Assembly: GCA_004376575.1 (NCBI GenBank)
Contig: SOJN01000143.1
Span: 1 to 58,080, forward strand
DNA: 58,080 nt
Origin: a candidate division TA06 bacterium
Lineage (GTDB): Bacteria > Hydrothermota > DG-26 > E44-bin18
Reading direction: 5' to 3'
The notes below the pieces were generated by a model. That model worked only from the letters and a program-made list of their open reading frames with translations. It did no database searches and had not been told where the DNA came from. The stretch's first letter is position 1; each line of letters starts with the position of its first letter. The translations under genes and the position numbers were made by a program. Of this stretch, positions 7,964 to 16,126 are shown piece after piece.

Positions 7964-8074
7964 CTAGTCTACTAACCTTACACCACCATCCCCATGAACC
8001 ACGAGTGTTGTGTCACCCAGTGAATCGACGATGGCTCCGATGGTCATGCCACTTTCCGCCAAGTGCCAGTATAC
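7964..8074 (-). pseudogene. Remnant of an 'SGMTIG' companion gene
   Basis: After an in-frame TGA (8075-8077) the frame reads VYWHLAESGMTIGAIVDSLG, then DTTLVVHGDGG and VRLVD, stop at 7964. This matches the C-terminus of the small protein at 6298-6546. The 5' part is broken by stops, so it is a decayed copy just ahead of pseudopilin paralog 3. Confidence 0.55.
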
Positions 8075-8098
8075 TCAGACGTACTGTCAAAATGTCAA
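8068..8098 (-). promoter_or_regulatory. Possible promoter of the pseudopilin cluster
   Basis: Minus-strand TTGACA (8098-8093) and TATACT (8073-8068) are separated by 19 nt, longer than ideal. A second TTGACA begins 8 nt downstream at 8090-8085. It lies inside the companion-gene remnant. Confidence 0.3.
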
Positions 8099-8121
8099 GC
8101 ACGGAGCAAACGTCTAGATGG

Positions 8122-8520
8122 TTAGATTCTCAAACCCGCAAACGACATCAACAGACATAGAACATAGCCCAAAACGAAGAAACACATCATTAGCAGTTCA
8201 ATGGCAACTACTGAAAGATGGGCAAGGCTGAAATCCTCGTCGGAGTTGCCTCTGTATTGTCTGCTCACAAGGACAAAAAGAAAGACATTTGTCGCTGTGA
8301 GGAGACCAAGGAAACTAAACTGTATCTTCAGGGGCGAGAATACGACTGGCGGTGGCCCGAAGGTCCATAGCTGACGCTCCGAGAATGTCAACCGAAGCAC
8401 TATCCTCCTTTGGACAAAAGAAGCACTCGACGAGAGCCATAATCCGAAACTAATTACAACAATGACTAGCACGTAGAGCATTGCTGAACTCAGAAACACC
8501 CTTCTTCTTCCTGACTTCAA
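8122..8520 (-). CDS. Small membrane protein, unknown
   Basis: A 132-residue protein with about three hydrophobic helices (residues 12-32, 66-86, 103-128) and a charged loop SRQYRGNSDEDF before the last. The layout matches the next gene upstream (8604-8984): N-terminal helix, long loop, helix, charged loop, C-terminal helix. The two are probably diverged duplicates. No family recognised. It sits in the accessory island with the pseudopilin-like genes. Confidence 0.5.
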   Translation of the reverse strand: MKSGRRRVFLSSAMLYVLVIVVISFGLWLSSSASFVQRRIVLRLTFSERQLWTFGPPPVVFSPLKIQFSFLGLLTATNVFLFVLVSRQYRGNSDEDFSLAHLSVVAIELLMMCFFVLGYVLCLLMSFAGLRI

Positions 8521-8603
8521 ATCTGCCTCACATTTAAAACGGTGATAACAGCACAGCTAATTGCTCTGGCATAGTCTGCACGATCTTCCCGAGGCCTATC
8601 TTC

Positions 8604-8984
8604 CTATAGAAAGGCGCTACACCAAGAAAAAACTAACCACCAAATCACGGGGCAGATAACAAGTAACTGAATTACGATCAATCGCATATGGACTATACGA
8701 CCATTGCCGTTTACGCGTCTCTTGCATCGCCTGTTTATGAAGAAATAAGCTAGAATATTAACAAGCGCGAGCCCCAAAGAGCAGGCCACGACCACGGTGT
8801 GCCTGGCGGCGATCCGAAAAATGATGGGATAACATGCGTGAGGCCCCTGAAACCATCGTATGATACTCTCGGCGCTTATACTCCCTGCACTAAGGAACAC
8901 TGCGAGAGAACCATACAAGAATATTATAAGCGCATAATACAATTCAATCGGCAAAGATGTTAACATCGGACTGTCTGACTCCAT
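8604..8984 (-). CDS. Small membrane protein, unknown (paralog-like)
   Basis: A 126-residue protein with about three hydrophobic segments (residues 14-36, 62-86, 102-122) and a basic loop NRRCKRRVNGNGR before the last helix. The loop position and final helix mirror the 8122-8520 product. The start lies 9 bp from the end of the RHS remnant. No known domain recognised. Confidence 0.5.
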   Translation of the reverse strand: MESDSPMLTSLPIELYYALIIFLYGSLAVFLSAGSISAESIIRWFQGPHACYPIIFRIAARHTVVVACSLGLALVNILAYFFINRRCKRRVNGNGRIVHMRLIVIQLLVICPVIWWLVFSWCSAFL

Positions 8985-8992
8985 ATGTACTC

Positions 8993-9526
8993 CTATTCGA
9001 TCCTATACAGTTTCTCCTGAATCATTCTTCCCCGTAGAAGGGATCTAGCGGATCTAGGCTCGGTGCCCTCCGAATACTCCCTTCGGATTCCCTCAGCACA
9101 GGCTCCGGATCCATGACTTGACACTATGACAGTTGACATTCCCCCCCTCTTTCCCTTTGCTCGTGCTTGTGATGCATTCCTCTTTGAAATGGTACCTGTC
9201 AGGCCATTTGTATACGCTCCAAGAATCTGCCCTGACTGGTTTGTTTCCATTAAGACGCCCGCACCATCATAGATGAAATTCACGACGCCGTCACTATCCA
9301 CCTTTTTCATCCTCTGGTCAAGAGCGTTGTAGGCAAAGCTGTTCGCCAGAGTATCGCCGGGAAAGTCTACGATCGTCCACCTGTTCCTTTTGTCGTACAC
9401 AAAGAAGGCGGTATCCGAACCCTCTACCTTCGAGATTTGATTCCCATTTGAATCATATCCAAAGCTGACGCCACCGGCGCTCAGAAGCCTGTTGTTCGAG
9501 TCATAGGAATAGGTCGTTTAGTCTGA
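8993..9526 (-). pseudogene. RHS/YD-repeat protein remnant
   Basis: In frame from about 9526 the sequence reads TTYSYDSNNRLLSAGG, FGYDSNGNQISKV, VYDKRNRWTIVDFPG, FAYNALDQRMKKVDSDG and FIYDGAGVLMETN, which are typical YD repeats. It is preceded by an in-frame stop near the 3' end of the hepT gene, so the large N-terminal part is missing. After GAYTNGLTG the frame runs into basic, low-complexity text rather than the conserved RHS core end. The last part overlaps a CTGAGGG/CCGAAGG repeat. It is a decayed fragment of a polymorphic-toxin-type gene. Confidence 0.75.
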
Positions 9527-9532
9527 TTCGCG

Positions 9533-9880
9533 CTAGCGCCCGGGCATTTGTGAGAGAAGGTCGGATATCTTCTCTTTCAACTCTGGAATCTTTTTCTCGA
9601 CAACATCCCAAACCACAACTGTATCAATCCCAAAGTAGGCATGTATCAATATATCTCTCAGACCTGCAAGCTTCCGCCACTCCACATCCGGGCTCTTCTT
9701 TCTGACATCCTCAGGAATGTTTTCCGAAGCTTCCCCCAAAAGTTCAAGGTTCCTCACGATAGCATCTTGCACCAGCTCGTCTTTCACAAAATCGTCGTAG
9801 GAAAGGCCTTTCCTATACTTTTCTATCTTTCGGATTGCTTCGAGGATATCTCTAAGGTAGGCCCTATAGTCCCGAGGCAT
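9533..9880 (-). CDS. hepT: HepT-like HEPN toxin (DUF86)
   Basis: A 115-residue helical protein matching the HepT/DUF86 HEPN family. The catalytic motif RX4HXY is intact: Arg75, His80 and Tyr82 in RDILIHAYF. The family acts as an RNase toxin that the partner MntA inactivates by adenylylating the Tyr. The gene overlaps mntA by 17 bp, the usual antitoxin-first operon order. The family call is firm; toxicity is inferred. Confidence 0.88.
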   Translation of the reverse strand: MPRDYRAYLRDILEAIRKIEKYRKGLSYDDFVKDELVQDAIVRNLELLGEASENIPEDVRKKSPDVEWRKLAGLRDILIHAYFGIDTVVVWDVVEKKIPELKEKISDLLSQMPGR

Positions 9881-10166
9881 ATCTCACGCTCCCAAGGATA
9901 TGTTCTCTCAGTTCTGCCTTTACAGCCTCGGCTATGACCAGATCGACCTCACGCTCGAATAGGTCCTCCAAAAAGAATTTCAAATCCATGTAGTTATCAA
10001 ATGTCTTTTTCCCCGGCTCGAATTCGACGAGAATGTCTATGTCACTTTCGGGCGCCTCGTCCTTCCTGTCAAAGGAGCCGAACAGACCTATCCTCTTGAC
10101 GCCGTACTGTCTTATTCTGGCTATGCTGACCTGCATTCTTCTCATGACGTCTTCGGCTCTCAACAC
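9864..10166 (-). CDS. mntA: MntA-like minimal nucleotidyltransferase antitoxin
   Basis: A 100-residue minimal nucleotidyltransferase. The signature GSF (30-32) is followed by SDIDILVEF with metal-binding Asp42 and Asp44. The family adenylylates HepT to neutralise it. The start is GTG at 10166, with a GGGGGT upstream; a promoter lies at 10211-10239. It is co-transcribed with hepT in an island that also holds an RHS remnant. Confidence 0.88.
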   Translation of the reverse strand: MLRAEDVMRRMQVSIARIRQYGVKRIGLFGSFDRKDEAPESDIDILVEFEPGKKTFDNYMDLKFFLEDLFEREVDLVIAEAVKAELREHILGSVRYASGL

Positions 10167-10210
10167 GGCCTACCCCCTGTAGTCATTCGCTGCTCCATCC
10201 GCCTATGGCT

Positions 10211-10239
10211 AGTTTACTCTCTCCACCTCAGACCGTCAA
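10211..10239 (-). promoter_or_regulatory. Sigma70 promoter of mntA-hepT
   Basis: Minus-strand TTGACG (10239-10234), 17 nt, TAAACT (10216-10211). The predicted start is about 38 nt before the GTG of mntA. Confidence 0.6.
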
Positions 10240-10243
10240 GTCG

Positions 10244-10300
10244 GCAAAAGTTTATACGTGCCTGCCCCGTTTCTCGCAAAGCGAGATACACGGGGTCACC
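10244..10300 (+). repeat. Family B repeat with hairpin, copy in GT4 3' end
   Basis: CAAAAGTTTATACGTGCCTG leads into a hairpin at 10265-10295: CCCCGT pairs with ACGGGG and TCTCGC with GCGAGA around an AAA loop. The same hairpin is at 48041-48071. It overlaps the last codons and the stop of the broken glycosyltransferase gene. Confidence 0.8.
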
Positions 10301-11449
10301 AGGGTTTTCTTTCGTACCTCGAAATTCGTACTTCGTACTTCCTCACAGAGGTTCATTACCCGCCGGGCGACGGCGGACCAACTGCAATTTTCTCTCACAT
10401 ACGCCTGACCCCTGAGGGCCATCTCTTTCGTCTTCTCAGGAGCTTTCAAAAGATGAACCGCCGCTTTTGCCAATTCTACGGGATCCTCGGGTGTTACCAG
10501 GATACCCAGTTTCTTTTCTTCTATGAACTCGAGCCCTGGTATGCGTGAGGCGATCACTGACAAACGGTGCCAGGCACACATCCGATACTGCTATCAATAG
10601 CGGTACGCCGGTGTACGGCACTGTACCGGGGAAACCAAACACAGCAAACAGACCTCTCTTCTTTGCAGCCTCTTTCAAGTCTGAAAGCCCTTCACCCCCT
10701 CCCACAATCAGTACTTTGATCTCTCCCAGCTCGTCACTTATGAGGGGCGCAGCATCAATCAGAATGTCCAGCCCCTGCCAGGGCCGTACGGCTCCTACAT
10801 AGCAGAGCACTGGCACATTAAGATGAAAGACACCTAACCTCTTCTTCTCGCTCTCAATGTCAGACTCTTCTATGTTGCTGCTGAACATATCTGTATTTAC
10901 ACCATTCTCAATCAAGACAATCTTTGAACGAGGGCAGCCCCGCTTGAGCAGAACATCCATCACACCTTTAGAGACCGCGACGATCCTGTCTGCCCCCGCC
11001 ATTGCCAAAGCCTCCAACATCCGAATGACAGGCAGAAGAAACACGTTGAACGGGTGCGGCTTCTGTGCTCTTTCCTGGCTTGCGATTCCGTTCACCTCCC
11101 ACACCATCTTCTTGGAAAAGAGCATCTTGGGCCCCAGTCCGAGCATGCAAAAAAGATAATCTCTCATGTACAGGACGTCGCACTGCGAACTCATAAACGT
11201 GACACGTACCCTCGCCCTCAAGGCAGAGAAGCAGAAGAGAGCCAGGCGCAACAGCATTGTCCTGGCGCCTGCGTAGGCGCCGGTATTGTAGAAATCTGGC
11301 TCAACCGTTCTTTTGCTGGAGTGTACCACTACTATGACCTTGCACCCCAGTCCTCTCAGGTTTCTGGTCAGCTCAAGCGCGTGTACGCCGTCGCCTTTGT
11401 TTGCCGAGATGTTCACAAATCCACCAAATAGAATGGTCAGCTTCTTCAT
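10252..11449 (-). pseudogene. GT4 glycosyltransferase with internal deletion and frameshift
   Basis: From ATG 11449 (4-bp overlap with the previous gene) the protein follows a normal GT4 fold to VSDVCLAPFV near 10572. The expected continuation, VIASRIPGLEFIEEKKLGILV, is found in another frame (10252-10581). The stretch between, which in this family carries the EX7E motif (an EYMACGKP-like segment of about 20 residues), is missing. A deletion of some 50-60 bp with a frame change explains this. The enzyme as read would lack its donor-phosphate site. The C-terminal tail VRKKTLVTPCISLCEKRGRH is encoded by the family B repeat. It is the last gene of the glycan operon, so its loss need not affect other genes. 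Confidence 0.8.
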
Positions 11450-12621
11450 CGTTCTTTACCGAGACTCAAATAAACTGAGTGCGTATCCGATGCAATTGCA
11501 CCCCAGGAGTGAGTGGACTCAACAAGTTCGTGGGAGGCCGCACCCATCTTCTCCATCAGGTCCGGCTTCCCCAGCAATTCAATGATGCTACCGGCCAGTT
11601 CATCCACGCGTTCGGGAGAGACAAGATATCCCGTCTCCCCATGCTTGAGCAATTCAGGAATCCCTCCCACTCTGGACGCAACAACAGGTCTTCCCGTGGC
11701 CATCGCCTCGGGCAACACCGTCGGAAGGCCTTCAGAAAGAGACGGCATCACCACCAGGTCACACCATGCATACATCTCAGAAAGTTCCGAGTGTGGGCTT
11801 TCTCCAGCAAATTCCACACGCTCTCGGAGGTCCAGCTCATTGGTGAGAGTCTCCAGGTCGCTTCTCAAAGGTCCATCTCCCACCAAGCGCAGGCTGGCGT
11901 CCGGATAGGCTGATACCACCTTCTTCATCGCATGAATAAGGTAGTCTACTCCTTTCTCTTCGGTCATCCTTCCCACCCACAGAAGCCTCCGTGTGTTTGA
12001 GGCTTTCCGCACAAATGGAAAATCGCTCAGCTCAACACCGTTGTGGATAGTTCTGACGGCGGTATCCACCTTTGGTTCGAACTCCAGGACATGAGCCTTG
12101 AGAGCATCACTCACTGTTATTATCCGATCGGCAGAGGTTAGGGAAAACCTCGATCCAATCCTCTTCACGGCTCCGCCCTCCAGCAATTTTCCATCGCTTC
12201 CATGTACGGTGAGGACCATGGGAATATCTAACCTCCTTGACACGAGTGAAGCAACAACACCGGTCGGTATCCAGTGGGCGTGGACGATGTCGCACCTGGA
12301 TGCGACTGCCAATGCAGCTCTCAACATGGAGACCATGAACTGAACTAACTCAAGTCTGGCCAGATTGCTGGTTCTCAGTTTGTAGGGGATCCCTCCGTCA
12401 TAGGCAACGACCTGAAGCCTCGCCGGAATAGCATATTTGAATCTGCTTATGGATATGCCGGGTCTGGTTTCATATCCTTGAGCTTCCCTGTGCCCAGGGG
12501 CCACCACTTCAATTCCGACGCCTCGTTTGGCCAGACATGTACAAAGTGATTCTATGAAATTGCCCGACAGGTCACCCGGCCATCTGGGGAAGGATGTTGT
12601 GAGCATGCAGACCTTCATCAA
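11446..12621 (-). CDS. GT4 glycosyltransferase
   Basis: A 391-residue GT-B enzyme of family GT4. The N-domain starts MMKVCMLTTSFPRWPGDLSG. The hinge and C-domain carry LLWVGRMTEEKGVDYLIHA (about 213-231). The EX7E motif is intact as Glu297 and Glu305 in LSEGLPTVLPEAMATGRPV. It should transfer a sugar from a nucleotide donor on the cytoplasmic side. It overlaps both neighbours by 4 bp, so translation is coupled. The sugar is unknown. Confidence 0.88.
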   Translation of the reverse strand: MMKVCMLTTSFPRWPGDLSGNFIESLCTCLAKRGVGIEVVAPGHREAQGYETRPGISISRFKYAIPARLQVVAYDGGIPYKLRTSNLARLELVQFMVSMLRAALAVASRCDIVHAHWIPTGVVASLVSRRLDIPMVLTVHGSDGKLLEGGAVKRIGSRFSLTSADRIITVSDALKAHVLEFEPKVDTAVRTIHNGVELSDFPFVRKASNTRRLLWVGRMTEEKGVDYLIHAMKKVVSAYPDASLRLVGDGPLRSDLETLTNELDLRERVEFAGESPHSELSEMYAWCDLVVMPSLSEGLPTVLPEAMATGRPVVASRVGGIPELLKHGETGYLVSPERVDELAGSIIELLGKPDLMEKMGAASHELVESTHSWGAIASDTHSVYLSLGKER

Positions 12622-13826
12622 TCTTCCCTGGCGTAGTAGCGAACAATCTTCTCAACCGCCTCAACGACACGGTCAGACTCCTCATCCGTGATTTTCGCTG
12701 AGAGGGGAAGTGAAACGGTCCTTTCAGAAACGAATTGGGCTTCAGAAAATTGCTCCGGGGCGAAGTTGTATTTTTCTCTATAATATGAGTGCGTGTGCAG
12801 AGACGTGAAATGGACTCCCGTTCCAATGTTTTCTGCTTCCAGAGCCTCCGCAAACCTGTCCCTGTCTATCTTCAGAGATTCAAGCTGCAGAAGCACAATG
12901 TAGATGCACCTTGCGTGCCGCATCCCCTCTTTGTCTCCTGCGTCCAGGACTGTTAACTGTTCCAGATTTTTGAAGGCATCATCGTACTTCTTGAACAGCC
13001 GCGCCCTCTTAGCCAGATTCTCCTCGAGTCTCCTCAGCTGGTGGATGCCTATGGCTGCCTGCACATCCCACATGTTGAATTTGTAACCTGGTTCGACAGT
13101 CTCATACCTTGAATAGCCTCCGGCGGTATATCTCTTCCATGCGTCTTTGCTGATCCCATGGAGTCTTAAGATACGTATCCTTTCTGCCCAATCATCATTG
13201 TTTGTGGTGAGCATACCACCCTCGCCAATTGCCAGAGTCTTCGTAGCATAGAAAGAGAATGCTGAAGAATCACCCAGGCTTCCAACGCTCTTACTCTTAT
13301 ACCTTGTCTCTATTGCGTGGGCTGCATCGTTTATGACAAAAAGGCCATTCTCTTCTGCAATTTGAAGTATCGAGTCCATCTCGCAGGGCCGCCCAGCCAT
13401 GTGCACAGGAATCACTGCTTTTGTCTTTTCCCCGATCGCTTCCTCCAGCTTGAAGGAATCCATGTTGAGCGTTTCTCTATCTATATCCACAAACACAGGT
13501 CTGGCACCGCAGTGCTCAATGACATTTGCAGTTGAACAGAACGTCATGGGTGAAGTGATAACCTCGTCACCTTCTCCCACCCCAGCAGCCTTGAGGGAGA
13601 GAAACAGGCCGGCCGTGCACGAGTTGAGACCTATGGCGTGCCGACTTCCTGTATATTCTGCAAACTCACTCTCAAACTTCTTGGTCTTCGGGCCCAAGCC
13701 TACCCAGCCGGATCGCAAGGTATCAGCAACCTCGTCAATCTCTTCATCTCCAAAGCAAGGACTCCCATAGACCAGAAACTCATCCTTTACGGGCCTCCCA
13801 CCCTCAATCGCAGGTTTGTCTTTCAT
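12618..13826 (-). CDS. DegT/DnrJ/EryC1/StrS aminotransferase
   Basis: A 402-residue PLP enzyme of the sugar aminotransferase family. Landmarks are GSRHAIGLNSCTAGL (60-74), the PLP-ring Asp167 in VINDAAHA, and the Schiff-base Lys196 in FYATKTLAIGEGG. It would aminate a keto-sugar nucleotide such as a UDP- or dTDP-4-keto sugar. No nucleotide-sugar dehydratase is in the window, so the precursor is made elsewhere. It overlaps its neighbours by 4 bp on each side. The family is sure; the sugar is open. Confidence 0.92.
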   Translation of the reverse strand: MKDKPAIEGGRPVKDEFLVYGSPCFGDEEIDEVADTLRSGWVGLGPKTKKFESEFAEYTGSRHAIGLNSCTAGLFLSLKAAGVGEGDEVITSPMTFCSTANVIEHCGARPVFVDIDRETLNMDSFKLEEAIGEKTKAVIPVHMAGRPCEMDSILQIAEENGLFVINDAAHAIETRYKSKSVGSLGDSSAFSFYATKTLAIGEGGMLTTNNDDWAERIRILRLHGISKDAWKRYTAGGYSRYETVEPGYKFNMWDVQAAIGIHQLRRLEENLAKRARLFKKYDDAFKNLEQLTVLDAGDKEGMRHARCIYIVLLQLESLKIDRDRFAEALEAENIGTGVHFTSLHTHSYYREKYNFAPEQFSEAQFVSERTVSLPLSAKITDEESDRVVEAVEKIVRYYARED

Positions 13827-14779
13827 TTCAACCTCTTGTTGTAGTCCATGTCAAACCACATGGCAAAAAACAAGAACTGTAATCCTGAAATTATGAGCAA
13901 AGTGGAAAAAAGAGCACTGGTCGGTGCGACCGGACCTTTCAGAATTCTATACACCAGAAGATAAAGTCCAAAAAGAACTCCAGCAGGATAGAGTACCATC
14001 CCGGTGAGATAGAAGAAGACAAGGGGGTGGAAATCCCTTATGACATACTTCTCCTTCATCCTCCAGAAGAATCTCCTGGTGAGCAAAAGAGAAAGCCTGG
14101 GCACGACTTTCCACAGCCTTATACCGGATGATTCCCCGACGTTGTACACAGGTTTGACAGGTACATCCTTGACTCGGCAATTGTAAACGTTCAACACCAC
14201 CAGCAGGTCATTTGGGAATCCGTATCGCTTGTATACTCCATCAAAGTTCATTCTCTTCAGCGCGACGAGAGATATTGAAGTATACCCGCACTGAAAGTCG
14301 GCCACATGCCAGTAGCCGGAAGCAATTTTTGTGAGAAGGGATAAGACAGAGTTGCCAAGATATCTTATTTTTGGAATTTCTTTCCATGCTTCTCCTGTGA
14401 ACAACCTGTTTCCCTTCACGTAGTCGGCTTCCCCATTAACAATCGGCTCCAACAGGTGAGGAAGGTCCCCGGGATTCATCTGCGCATGTCCTGCCATAAC
14501 TACACTCACGTCTATCCCGTGAGCCCTCGTCCACTCGTACCCCGTCACTATCGCTCCACCCACTCCGCGATTTTGCGAATGTCTGAGCAAGACTATTCTC
14601 TCTCCACCCTTTTTCTTGAAGTCTTCCACAATCAAGGCTGTCCCGTCCGTGCTTGCATCATCAACAACCACGATGTAATCGACAATCTCCGGCATTCCAG
14701 ACAGGACCTTGCCTATCTGCGTTTCCTCATTGTAGGCTGGAACCACCACTCCAACGCTTTTGCCTTTGTACATGACCAC
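13823..14779 (-). CDS. GT2 glycosyltransferase with C-terminal membrane helices (DPM1-like)
   Basis: A 318-residue GT-A enzyme: GVVVPAYNEETQIGKVL at the start, the donor-binding VVDDASTDGT at 39-47, and QCGYTSI near the acceptor site. Two hydrophobic segments near 250-275 and 288-312 anchor it. This is the form of polyprenyl-phosphate mannose/glucose synthases, which could supply the donor for the GT-C enzyme at 1183-3039; that link is inference. It overlaps the aminotransferase start by 4 bp. Confidence 0.82.
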   Translation of the reverse strand: MVMYKGKSVGVVVPAYNEETQIGKVLSGMPEIVDYIVVVDDASTDGTALIVEDFKKKGGERIVLLRHSQNRGVGGAIVTGYEWTRAHGIDVSVVMAGHAQMNPGDLPHLLEPIVNGEADYVKGNRLFTGEAWKEIPKIRYLGNSVLSLLTKIASGYWHVADFQCGYTSISLVALKRMNFDGVYKRYGFPNDLLVVLNVYNCRVKDVPVKPVYNVGESSGIRLWKVVPRLSLLLTRRFFWRMKEKYVIRDFHPLVFFYLTGMVLYPAGVLFGLYLLVYRILKGPVAPTSALFSTLLIISGLQFLFFAMWFDMDYNKRLK

Positions 14780-14782
14780 TCC

Positions 14783-16087
14783 TCAATGGATGAAGCTTTC
14801 TGCCGCCTTGATCCCATCCCTTATGGAGTCTTCCATTGAGAGATATGACCAGGCACCAAACCTCCCGGCAGTCCTTATTCCGTTAGCCTCCAGGTATTCG
14901 TTGATAGCCTCGAGGCTTTTCTCCCGATTAGAATCATATATCACATATGCATACTTTATGTCCATAATCTTAACAACCTCAACATCCGACTCTGATACGG
15001 CAAACCCCATCTTGTTCATCCCGGAGAGAACTAGAGAAACGAGAGTCTCTTCATTCCATCGGTGGCTCCCCCTATAAGAGATCTCGGCGTATGCCGATGT
15101 CTTTCCCTGCGGAACGAGCAACGGTGAAAAGTTGTGGGGAAATCCTATCCGGTAAAACGGAATCTCTGGTTCTGGAACGTACACCCAATGTTTGTCTGTC
15201 AAATCTGCAACACTGAAACCTATATTCACATCCAGTACGGACGTGTGAATAAGCCTGGCGCAAGATCCCTTCATAGAGCGCGGAGCTGCACTGAGGCAAG
15301 AAGTCAGTTCGGGAAGAGGTATGGTGCTGATCAAACCCTTGTATGAACACGAACTTCCATCCTCGAAATCGACATACTTTGTCTCTAGATCAATTTTCAC
15401 CACCTTCTTCTTACATGTCAGTCTGGTAAGCTTTGAGGCGATTGAGTTTACGACCACCTCAATTCCGCCCTTTTGCGGATAGAAGAACTGCACATTGTAT
15501 CCCACTTCCTCAGTGCTGGGAGAGAAGGCACCGCTTATGATATCCACTGGATTCGTGTCAGGCACAAACCTCCCCATCCAGTCGCAGGTGAGCCTATCAG
15601 GCTCTGTCACCCACATCTTCCTGTTGTAAGGGATCATGAAGTGCCTGGCAATCCCATCTCCGAATGTGGAGATAGCCCAGGATTGGAAATCCCCTTTATG
15701 TTCCTTCCCCCTGTCTATGTCTGCCTCTACATAAGCCAGGACGCACTCCTTGATGATGCTATCCGGAAGACCATGAAGATTTCGCTGAAAAGGATATCTG
15801 GTGTAGGCACCATTTGAGTAAACCCATGCCCTTCTGTTATGTGCCACCAGGACTTCTTCCACCACTTCCTTCACAAACTTCTCAGTTTCTGCGTTAAGAA
15901 AATGCAAGAGATGACCGGCATAATCAAACGTGAAACCATCCGCCTTCTCAGACCTGCACAAACCACCCACTCTTTCCTCTGATTCAAACAGACAATAGTC
16001 CACGCCTTCCTGTTCCAGCCTGTAAGCTGCCGAAAGTCCTGTCATGCCTCCGCCCAGGATTACAACTCCGAATTCTTCACCATTCAT
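14783..16087 (-). CDS. FAD-dependent oxidoreductase, UDP-galactopyranose-mutase/amine-oxidase-like
   Basis: The FAD-binding Rossmann motif VVILGGGMTGLSAAYRLE sits right at the N-terminus when translation starts at ATG 16087 (434 residues). It is followed by FESEERVGGLCRSEKADGFTFDYAGHLLHF in two parts. A longer open frame to 16246 would add 53 residues without family likeness that overlap the previous gene, so 16087 is preferred. Such proteins occur in glycan clusters as relatives of UDP-galactopyranose mutase and protoporphyrinogen oxidase. A mutase-type role on a nucleotide sugar is plausible but not shown. It sits 3 bp before the GT2 gene. Confidence 0.78.
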   Translation of the reverse strand: MNGEEFGVVILGGGMTGLSAAYRLEQEGVDYCLFESEERVGGLCRSEKADGFTFDYAGHLLHFLNAETEKFVKEVVEEVLVAHNRRAWVYSNGAYTRYPFQRNLHGLPDSIIKECVLAYVEADIDRGKEHKGDFQSWAISTFGDGIARHFMIPYNRKMWVTEPDRLTCDWMGRFVPDTNPVDIISGAFSPSTEEVGYNVQFFYPQKGGIEVVVNSIASKLTRLTCKKKVVKIDLETKYVDFEDGSSCSYKGLISTIPLPELTSCLSAAPRSMKGSCARLIHTSVLDVNIGFSVADLTDKHWVYVPEPEIPFYRIGFPHNFSPLLVPQGKTSAYAEISYRGSHRWNEETLVSLVLSGMNKMGFAVSESDVEVVKIMDIKYAYVIYDSNREKSLEAINEYLEANGIRTAGRFGAWSYLSMEDSIRDGIKAAESFIH

Positions 16088-16126
16088 AGTTCGACCTTGC
16101 TCACCACTTATGGTTCGACCTTGCTC
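16079..16126 (-). repeat. 24-bp tandem duplication spanning a stop and the next start
   Basis: Two adjacent 24-bp units (16126-16103 and 16102-16079) starting GAGCAAGGTCGAAC match at 21 of 24 positions. The first holds the TAA stop of the WecA-like gene; the second holds the ATG of the flavoprotein gene. Confidence 0.85.
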
